From Agreia sp. Leaf283 (GTDB lineage Bacteria; Actinomycetota; Actinomycetes; Actinomycetales; Microbacteriaceae): a stretch of DNA of 64,000 nt. Of the stretch, positions 58,363 to 64,000 are shown piece by piece. How positions within the stretch are numbered: the first letter of the stretch is position 1; each line of letters starts with the position of its first letter. The translations under genes and the position numbers were made by a program. The notes beneath the pieces were generated by a model, which was not told the origin of the DNA, did no database searches, and saw only the letters and a list, made by a program, of their open reading frames with translations. The DNA is taken from NCBI RefSeq assembly GCF_001422485.1, contig NZ_LMNF01000004.1, positions 248,001 to 312,000 on the forward strand, read 5' to 3'.

Positions 58363-58412
58363 GTCTGGGCTCAGTGCCTACGCCCCGCTCACCGCTTCCT
58401 CATCTGCCGCAA
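58363..58412. repeat. 50-base direct repeat, copy B (3' end of ABC exporter gene)
   Basis: This copy overlaps the last codons and the stop of the ABC exporter gene. It matches copy A at 54641-54690 at 44 of 50 positions with a 24-base identical core (58382-58405). The distance between copies is 3,722 bases. Confidence 0.75.
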
Positions 58413-60279
58413 CGTCCTTCTGCACTGCGAACTGCGTGCGGTGCAGCTCCTCGTAACGCCCTCCCGCAGCGAGCAGTTCGTCGTGCGTGCCGCGCTCCAC
58501 GATCGAGCCGTCCTCGACCACCAGGATCATGTCCGCGCTGCGAATAGTCGAGAGGCGGTGCGCGATCACCATCGCCGTGCGTCCCTCGAGCGCCTCGCTA
58601 AGCGCTGCCTGCACGGCGGCCTCCGACGTCGAGTCCAGCGCCGCCGTCGCCTCATCGAGAATCACGACGCGCGGCTGAGCGAGCAGCAGCCTCGCGATGG
58701 TCATCCGCTGGCGCTCGCCGCCGCTCAACCGGTAGCCGCGCTCTCCCACCATGGTGTCCAGCTGATCCGGCAGCGACCGGATGAGCGGCTCGAGCCGTGC
58801 GCGACGCACGGCGTCCCACACGTCGTCGGCGGATGCATCCGGCCTCGCGAGACGCAGATTGGAGAGGATGGTCTCGTGGAAGAGGTGGCCGTCTTGGGTC
58901 ACCATTCCCAGGGTGTGCCGCAGGGAGGCGAACGTGACGTCGCGCACATCCATGCCCGCGAGGCGCACGGCGCCGCTATCGACGTCGTACAGGCGCGAGA
59001 GCAGCTGCGCGATCGTCGACTTGCCGGCACCGGACGTGCCGACGAGGGCGACGGTCTGCCCCGGCTCGATCCTGAACGATATGCCGTGGAGTACCTCTTC
59101 GCCGCCGCGGGTGTCGAGGGTCGAGACCTCCTCGAGGGATGCGAGCGACACCTTGTCGGCGGACGGGTACGCGAAGCGCACATCGTCGAACTCGACCGAC
59201 ACCGGGCCTTCGGGCACGGATGCGGCGTCGGGCTTCTCCTGGATGAGCGGTTCGAGATCGAGCACCTCGAAGACGCGCTCGAAGCTCACCACGGCGCTCA
59301 TGATCTCGACTCGGGCGCTTGCGAGGCCGGTCAACGGAACGTAGAGGCGGGTGAGAAGGAGCGCCAGGGTGACGACGTCACCGGTGTCGAGCTGGCCGGC
59401 GAGCGCAAGGAAGCCGCCGAGCCCGTACACGAGCGCGAGGGCGAGAGCGGAGACGAGCGTCAGCGCGGTGACGAAGATGAACTGCAGCGTCGTCGAGCGC
59501 ACTCCGATGTCCCGCACACGGGCGGCGCGCACGCGGAATTCCTCGGCCTCCTCGTCGGGCCGGCCGAACAGCTTGACGAGGGTGGCGCCGGGGGCCGAGA
59601 AGCGCTCGGTCATCTGCGTGCTCATGGCGGAGTTGTGGTCGGCTGCCTCGCGGCGCAACGCGGCGAGGCGACTGCCCATGCGACGCGCGGGGATCAGGAA
59701 GATGGGCAGCATGATCACGGCGAGAACCGTCACGAGCCAGGAGGTGCTGAGCATCACGATGAGGGTGAGGATCAGCGCCACGAGGTTCGTGACCACGCCG
59801 GACAGTGTGCCGCTGAAGGCCTGCTGGGCGCCGATCACATCGTTGTTGAGGCGGCTCACGAGGGCGCCCGTTCGTGTTCGGGTGAAGAACGCGATCGGCA
59901 TCTTCTGCACGTGGTTGAAGACGGCGGTGCGCAGATCCAGGATGACGCCTTCGCCGATGCGCGACGAGAACCAGCGAGTCACGAGTGACACGCCGGCGTC
60001 GGCCACGGCCACGAGGGCGATGACGACGGCGAGCCACACGATCGTGTTGACCGCGCCCCGGGCGACGATGACGTTGACCACCTGGCCGGCGAGCACCGGA
60101 GTCGCGACCGCGAGGAAGGCGCCCACGACGGAGAGCGCGATGAAGGTCAGCAGCTTGGCCCGGTAGGGCACCGCGAACGTCAGGATGCGCCGCACGGACT
60201 CACGCGAGAAGCCGTGCTTATTGTCTTTGGCGCTCGAGATCTTGTACAGCGAGCTCCAGGCAGCGCTTTCCATGCTCAT
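58378..60279 (-). CDS. ABC exporter, fused permease-ATPase
   Basis: A 633-residue half-transporter that would dimerise. Six membrane helices lie in residues about 40-330 (FIALSVVGAFLAVATPVLAG; ALILTLIVMLSTSWLV). The ATPase has Walker A GTSGAGKS, the Q-loop at GMVTQDGHLFHETI, signature LSGGERQRM, Walker B VVILDEATAALD and the switch His in VIAHRLSTI. It is of the multidrug/lipid exporter type. No regulator is adjacent. The last codons are duplicated 3.7 kb away (repeat copy A). Confidence 0.92.
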   Translation of the reverse strand: MSMESAAWSSLYKISSAKDNKHGFSRESVRRILTFAVPYRAKLLTFIALSVVGAFLAVATPVLAGQVVNVIVARGAVNTIVWLAVVIALVAVADAGVSLVTRWFSSRIGEGVILDLRTAVFNHVQKMPIAFFTRTRTGALVSRLNNDVIGAQQAFSGTLSGVVTNLVALILTLIVMLSTSWLVTVLAVIMLPIFLIPARRMGSRLAALRREAADHNSAMSTQMTERFSAPGATLVKLFGRPDEEAEEFRVRAARVRDIGVRSTTLQFIFVTALTLVSALALALVYGLGGFLALAGQLDTGDVVTLALLLTRLYVPLTGLASARVEIMSAVVSFERVFEVLDLEPLIQEKPDAASVPEGPVSVEFDDVRFAYPSADKVSLASLEEVSTLDTRGGEEVLHGISFRIEPGQTVALVGTSGAGKSTIAQLLSRLYDVDSGAVRLAGMDVRDVTFASLRHTLGMVTQDGHLFHETILSNLRLARPDASADDVWDAVRRARLEPLIRSLPDQLDTMVGERGYRLSGGERQRMTIARLLLAQPRVVILDEATAALDSTSEAAVQAALSEALEGRTAMVIAHRLSTIRSADMILVVEDGSIVERGTHDELLAAGGRYEELHRTQFAVQKDVAADEEAVSGA

Positions 60280-60347
60280 GGCGATTCCTTCCGGGGGACC
60301 ATGCCAACCTACGTGACCGGTCCCGCTCCGGATTTCAGCCGCTCGGA

Positions 60348-61205
60348 TTACTGAGCGGGGGTCGAGTCAAGAGACGACGTCTGCCGGCCGAGAACCTTGA
60401 GCAGGTCGATTTTGCCGCGACTCGTCGATCCTGGACGCGTAGTCAGGACGACGAGACTTTGGGAGTGATTCTCGGTGAAGAGCACCTGACCGTCCACCTC
60501 GATCGGCCCGAGTGCTGGATGGAGGATGGTCTTGCAGTCGTCGTATCGGTGAGCAACCTCCTGGAGGTCCCACATACGCACGAACTCGGGACTCTGCCTG
60601 TTCAGTTCCGAAAAGATGCGCTGGGCCCGCGCCGTATCGCTTCCCGCAGCCATTGCGGCCCGCAGACGAGCGGCATGGGATCGGCCGTGTTGTTCGTGGG
60701 TGTCCGCAGGGTAGATCGAGCGCTCCTCCGGGTCGAGAAACCATCGGAGGTAGCCACTGCTGTTCAGGCCGGTGAAGCGGGTCTGGTCTCCGAGGAGGGC
60801 GGCGGCGAGGGGGTTCATCGCGAGGGTTTCGAGCAGATCGGTCTGTACCAGGCACGGGGTGTCGACAAGGCTGTCCAGCACTCCGAGCAGGGCGGGGCTG
60901 ACATGATCGCTGCGCTCGAAGCGTGTCGGCGCGTTGTGGCCGGCGAGAACGAACAGGTGATCGCGCTCGTCGAGAGTCAGCCTGAGCGCGCGCGCGAGCG
61001 CGGCCGTGATCTGCGTCGACGGGCGCGGTGCGCGCTGCTGCTCGAGCTTGGCGTAGTAGTCGGTAGACATTCCGGCGAGTTGGGCGACTTCTTCTCGCCG
61101 GAGTCCGGGTGCCCGTCTTCTCGGACCTTCGACCATACCCACGTCTCGTGGGCTCAGGAGCTCACGTCGCGCGCGCAGAAAGGAGGCGAGTTCCTCTTTG
61201 TTCAT
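60348..61205 (-). CDS. XRE-family regulator with MmyB-like ligand-binding domain
   Basis: A 285-residue protein. Residues about 4-80 hold the XRE helix-turn-helix (LASFLRARRELLSP, APGLRREEVAQLAGMSTDYYAKLEQ), and the rest is the MmyB-like PAS-fold domain (LDSLVDTPCLVQTDLLETLAMNPLAAAL; GYLRWFLDPEERSIY) that binds a fatty-acid-like ligand. The ATG at 61205 is chosen as it matches the family start MNKEELASFLRARR. Its relative starts at 63911. It is 72 bases downstream of the SDR gene on the same strand. Confidence 0.9.
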   Translation of the reverse strand: MNKEELASFLRARRELLSPRDVGMVEGPRRRAPGLRREEVAQLAGMSTDYYAKLEQQRAPRPSTQITAALARALRLTLDERDHLFVLAGHNAPTRFERSDHVSPALLGVLDSLVDTPCLVQTDLLETLAMNPLAAALLGDQTRFTGLNSSGYLRWFLDPEERSIYPADTHEQHGRSHAARLRAAMAAGSDTARAQRIFSELNRQSPEFVRMWDLQEVAHRYDDCKTILHPALGPIEVDGQVLFTENHSQSLVVLTTRPGSTSRGKIDLLKVLGRQTSSLDSTPAQ

Positions 61206-61277
61206 GAATCCATCCTCGCCGCTCGCGCGACGGCTATCCAGAGACCAGCGATGCACCCCTACGCGAGGGGTAGCTGC

Positions 61278-62027
61278 TCAGATGCTGCTGAAGGTGGTCA
61301 GGAGTTTGTCGTACGAGCCATTCGCAAGGGCGTGACGAATGGGCTTGGCGGCGTCGACGACGAGTTCTCGTGCCTCGGGGTCGTCGCGCAGCAGGCCCAG
61401 GAGTTCGGTGAGGAAGTCCTCCAGGGGAAGGGCGTGTTCGTTGTCCCGCTGGTCGAGAAGATCGGTGCGAACGCCCGGAGGAACGATTTCGATGACCTGG
61501 ATGCCAGTGGCTGCGTTCGAGAGCTGGACGCGAAGGCTCTCGGTGAACGAATGCAACGCGGCCTTGGTGGCGTTGTAGGTGGGTGTTACCGGATACGGAA
61601 CGAAAGCAAGCGATGACGTGACGTTGACGATTGCGGCATCGGCTTTGCCTGCCAGGAGCGGCAGGAGGGCGTACGTCAACCGGATGGTGCCGAGCAGGTT
61701 GATGGCGATGTGCTGCTCTGCGATGCCGACGTCGGCCGGGTCGAGCAGATCCTCCTTCAGCATGATGCCGGCGTTGTTCACGAGCACGTTCAGGTGCGGG
61801 TGACTCTTCTCGAGCTGGGCGCGGGCGCGGGCAATGGACTCCGGATCGGCAACGTCGAGCTCGATGCCGTCGATTCCCGGGTGCTCGGTCGTAATCGCCT
61901 CGATTAGCGCTTTGCGTCGCCCGGCAATGATGACCTTGTTGCCGCTGGCCTGCAGGCGCAGAGCGAGGCCGAGGCCTATACCGGAGGTTCCGCCCGTGAT
62001 GAGAATTGTGTTGCCTGTGAGGTGCAT
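61278..62027 (-). CDS. Short-chain dehydrogenase (DltE-like), tandem paralogue 1
   Basis: A 249-residue classical SDR. Cofactor motif TGGTSGIGLGLALRLQ, NNAG in VNNAGIMLKEDL, and the catalytic Ser, Tyr, Lys in TSSLAFVPYPVTPTYNATKAAL. It is closely related to the SDR at 63063 (same TGNTI start, AFVP segment and C-terminus). Ahead of its promoter lie two copies of an ATCCACGGAC motif shared with the paralogue. Substrate unknown. Confidence 0.9.
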   Translation of the reverse strand: MHLTGNTILITGGTSGIGLGLALRLQASGNKVIIAGRRKALIEAITTEHPGIDGIELDVADPESIARARAQLEKSHPHLNVLVNNAGIMLKEDLLDPADVGIAEQHIAINLLGTIRLTYALLPLLAGKADAAIVNVTSSLAFVPYPVTPTYNATKAALHSFTESLRVQLSNAATGIQVIEIVPPGVRTDLLDQRDNEHALPLEDFLTELLGLLRDDPEARELVVDAAKPIRHALANGSYDKLLTTFSSI

Positions 62028-62118
62028 GGTGTGAACTCCATTTGTTTCAGTGTGACGGGCTCGACGGAAGCCTCGTCAGTCACGCTATGTGAGGTGGTGA
62101 GGGGCAGGGAGAGAAGGT

Positions 62119-62145
62119 TTATCCACGGACAAGGAATCCACGGAC
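62119..62145. promoter_or_regulatory. ATCCACGGAC motif, two copies
   Basis: TTATCCACGGAC at 62119-62130 is followed by ATCCACGGAC at 62136-62145, 15 bases apart, about 95 bases upstream of the SDR at 62027. The same 12-mer occurs upstream of the paralogous SDR (63857-63868). It may bind a shared regulator, such as one of the two XRE proteins. Confidence 0.5.
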
Positions 62146-62161
62146 CGGTTGGTCGCAGCCG

Positions 62162-63028
62162 TCAGCTCAGTGCAGCAGCATCGTCCGATACAGACGCGAG
62201 CAGGTCGAGCGCCTCGAACGGCCGCGGGGTCGCAGCGGCGAGATAGAGCACCGAGAAGCCGAGCTCGTGTGCATCCTCCATCGTGCCGAGCAACTCATCG
62301 CGACTGGTCGTGGGCGTGATGCTCATTGTCGTCGTCTTCTGCACGGTGGCGAAGTCGCGGCCCACGTCATCGCAGTGCCGTTGCAGCACCTCGAGTTTGT
62401 GGAGCGTGTCGTCGGCGACCCTGAGGTTGCACGCGTCTGCATACTGGGCGACGAGGCGCAGAGTCTTGCGTTCGCCGCCGCCGCCGATGAGGAGGTACGG
62501 CCGCGGACGGGACAGGGGCGCGGGCGCGCTCAGCGTTCGGGTCAGTTGGTAGTGCTGCCCGTCGTACGGCCCATCAACCTCGCCCCACATCTGCAGACAG
62601 ATCTGCACTGTCTCTTCGAGCCTCTCGAAGCGTTCCTTGAGCGGCGGCAGATGAAGGCCGAGTCCTGATGCCTCGTCTTCATTCCAGGCTGCCCCGATGC
62701 CCAGACCCGCTCTTCCGTTGCTTAGGGTGTCGAGCGTGGCCACCTGCTTGGCCAGCAGGCCCGGTGACCGGTAGGTCACACCGGTCACCAGGGTATGCAG
62801 GAGAACTGACTCGGTTCGACCGGCCAGAAACCCGAGCAGCGTGTAGGCCTCCAGCATCGCGTTCTCGACGGGCCCGTACATGCTGACCTGCCAGACATGG
62901 TCCATCACACTGATGCGTTTAGCTCCCCCCTGTTCGGCCGTCTGCGCCAGCCGCGCGATGGTCTGCGCAAGCTGGGCGGGCGGGGTGTCCTGCTGGGTGA
63001 AGTTGGCGAGGTGAAATCCGAGGTCCAT
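62162..63028 (-). CDS. LLM-class flavin/F420-dependent oxidoreductase
   Basis: A 288-residue luciferase-like TIM-barrel enzyme. GFHLANFTQQD at the start, SVMDHVWQVSMYG, LLHTLVTGVTYRSPGLLAK and RAGLGIGAAWNEDEASGLG, with RPRPYLLIGGGGERKTLRLV, match the F420-dependent LLM group of actinobacteria. It sits between the two paralogous SDRs on the same strand; the 34-base gap to the upstream SDR suggests co-transcription. Substrate unknown. Confidence 0.9.
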   Translation of the reverse strand: MDLGFHLANFTQQDTPPAQLAQTIARLAQTAEQGGAKRISVMDHVWQVSMYGPVENAMLEAYTLLGFLAGRTESVLLHTLVTGVTYRSPGLLAKQVATLDTLSNGRAGLGIGAAWNEDEASGLGLHLPPLKERFERLEETVQICLQMWGEVDGPYDGQHYQLTRTLSAPAPLSRPRPYLLIGGGGERKTLRLVAQYADACNLRVADDTLHKLEVLQRHCDDVGRDFATVQKTTTMSITPTTSRDELLGTMEDAHELGFSVLYLAAATPRPFEALDLLASVSDDAAALS

Positions 63029-63062
63029 GGTGAGGCTCCTGCCTAATACGTCTGAGCGCGGC

Positions 63063-63812
63063 TCAGAGCGCGCCGCTCAACATCTCGAGAACCTGCGGGT
63101 AGCTTCCGTTCGCGGTGGCCTGGCGCAGGAAGGCGACGTTCTGCACGGTGATTTCGTGCGCATCCGGCTGGCTGGTGATGAGCTCCATCACCTCGTCGAG
63201 GAATGCCTCGAGCGGCATCGCGATCGGCGACTCCGACTGACCCGGCATGAGTTCCGTCTGAACGGCCGGCGGGACGAGCTCGATGACCTGCACCGACGTG
63301 TCGGCGAGCTGCACCCTCATGCTTTCCGTGAAGGAGTGGACGGCGGCTTTGGAAGCACTGTAGGTCGGGGTGAAGGGCAGGGGCACGAACGCGAGGCCCG
63401 ATGACACCGTGACCACAACCGGGTCGGTGGCCTGCTGCAGGAACGGAAGGAATGCCGCGAACAGTCGGATCGGTCCGAGCAGGTTCGTCTCGATCGTGAG
63501 CTCGGCCGTCGAAAGGAAGGATGCGTCGTGCAGGTTCTCCGGCTGCTGGATGCCGGCCATCGGGATCAGCACATTGAGGGCGGGGTGACGCTCGGTAACC
63601 GTTTCGAACGCAGCTGCGATGGAGGAGGGATCAGTGATGTCGATCTGGACCGAGTCCAGTCCGGGGTGCTCAGCCACGAGGCTGTCGAGCAGCTCCGCGC
63701 GGCGTCCGCCGATGATGACGGTGTTGCCGAGGGCCTGGAACCTGAGGGCGAGGCCGAGGCCGATGCCCGAGGTCGCGCCGGGGATGAATATGGTGTTTCC
63801 TGTTGTCTTCAT
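63063..63812 (-). CDS. Short-chain dehydrogenase (DltE-like), tandem paralogue 2
   Basis: A 249-residue SDR parallel to the one at 61278. Cofactor motif PGATSGIGLGLALRFQ; catalytic Ser, Tyr, Lys in SSGLAFVPLPFTPTYSASKAAV. The NNAG motif that supports the active-site helix is changed to LIPMAGIQQ, losing both Asn residues. The cofactor Gly-rich motif and catalytic triad are intact, so the enzyme may still work with altered activity. Divergent from the second MmyB-type XRE gene. Confidence 0.88.
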   Translation of the reverse strand: MKTTGNTIFIPGATSGIGLGLALRFQALGNTVIIGGRRAELLDSLVAEHPGLDSVQIDITDPSSIAAAFETVTERHPALNVLIPMAGIQQPENLHDASFLSTAELTIETNLLGPIRLFAAFLPFLQQATDPVVVTVSSGLAFVPLPFTPTYSASKAAVHSFTESMRVQLADTSVQVIELVPPAVQTELMPGQSESPIAMPLEAFLDEVMELITSQPDAHEITVQNVAFLRQATANGSYPQVLEMLSGAL

Positions 63813-63856
63813 GAGATTGAGTGTGCTCGGGTGCGCGAGAGTGCGGCAGAGTGCGC

Positions 63857-63868
63857 TTATCCACGGAC
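63857..63868. promoter_or_regulatory. TTATCCACGGAC motif upstream of SDR paralogue 2
   Basis: Third copy of the motif found at 62119-62145, here 45-56 bases before the SDR start and 43 bases before the divergent XRE gene. Its recurrence in the two paralogues' control regions suggests a shared operator. Confidence 0.5.
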
Positions 63869-63910
63869 TGGCATTCCTAGCTTCCAGACCTGCGCGTCAT
63901 ACTGGATCAC

Positions 63911-64000
63911 ATGGACCGCGCCGAGCTCGCCGACTTCTTGCGGACGCGCCGCGAGTCGATACAGCCGGCCGACGTCGGAATCAGTGTCGGGCAGCGTCGT
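63911..64000 (+). CDS. XRE/MmyB-type regulator (partial, N-terminus only)
   Basis: Thirty residues are visible before the window ends: MDRAELADFLRTRRES, then PADVGISVGQRR. This aligns with the start of the XRE-MmyB protein at 60348-61205 (MNKEELASFLRARREL, SPRDVGMVEGPRRR), so it is its paralogue. It is divergent from SDR paralogue 2. An SDR-plus-XRE unit therefore appears twice. Confidence 0.85.
   Translation, partial: MDRAELADFLRTRRESIQPADVGISVGQRR

Noticed and set aside
62119-62126. TTATCCAC resembling a DnaA box
   Set aside because: Only isolated copies followed by GG instead of A, next to SDR genes, with no AT-rich unwinding element or dnaA/dnaN nearby. Better seen as a local regulatory motif.
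1-64000. CRISPR arrays, tRNA or rRNA genes, insertion sequences, phage genes
   Set aside because: No regularly spaced repeats, cloverleaf or rRNA-like blocks and no transposase- or integrase-like protein were recognised on either strand.

Overview
The window is a dense, high-GC stretch of a bacterial chromosome, with short intergenic gaps, frequent 4-base ATGA/GTGA stop-start overlaps, GTG starts and several probable leaderless messages. These traits, the DtxR-type iron box and families such as the DUF2277, CGNR and Imm5-like proteins point to an actinobacterium, most likely of the Microbacteriaceae type (inference from style, not from a marker gene). No rRNA, tRNA, CRISPR array, transposase or integrase was seen, and no gene-free stretch exceeds about 230 bases.

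Layout. 1-6.3 kb: small regulator/enzyme units (XRE-cupin with an acetyltransferase; MarR with an alpha/beta hydrolase and two palindromic operators; TetR-DoxX-GNAT; an aldo/keto reductase). 6.4-9.4 kb: a thiamine salvage operon thiM-thiE-thiD/tenA behind a TPP riboswitch. 9.5-13.4 kb: an operon SDR, alpha/beta hydrolase fused to a gluconate-2-dehydrogenase-subunit-3-like domain, and GMC oxidoreductase. 13.5-14.1 kb: a DUF433/PIN-like toxin-antitoxin pair. 14.1-19.0 kb: a locus around a Zur-like box, with a cysteine-free ribosomal protein L36, a metallophore-type ABC transporter and a methyltransferase on one side and a CobW-like protein that has lost its GTPase motifs on the other. 19.0-23.0 kb: a second siderophore-type importer with a siderophore-interacting reductase and a DtxR/IdeR-type iron box, but no ATPase. 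Together 14-23 kb looks like paired zinc and iron acquisition.

23.1-27.9 kb holds an ArsR-controlled PRISE-like reductase, small detoxification-type proteins, membrane proteins, an Imm5-like protein and a BLUF blue-light receptor. 27.9-35.2 kb is a fructan/sucrose-type catabolic operon (two GH32 enzymes, binding protein, two permeases, LacI regulator) with two LacI-type operators flanking its promoter. 37.6-42.2 kb has three CPBP-family intramembrane proteases around a NarL-type two-component system. 42.3-49.7 kb carries miscellaneous enzymes, regulators and a PemK/MazF toxin-antitoxin pair.

49.7-53.7 kb resembles the mycobacterial ethA-ethR arrangement: a Baeyer-Villiger monooxygenase fused to an alpha/beta hydrolase, interrupted by one in-frame amber codon, divergent from an EthR-like TetR and a 3-hydroxyacyl-CoA dehydrogenase. 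54.6-58.4 kb is a 3.7-kb compositionally different segment bounded by 50-base direct repeats, one of which is the 3' end of an ABC exporter gene. 58.4-64 kb holds that exporter, two MmyB-type XRE regulators (one cut by the window end), tandem paralogous SDRs and an LLM-class oxidoreductase. The most interesting items are the Zur-linked metallophore locus, the two uncommon enzyme fusions, the repeat-bounded segment and the light sensor.
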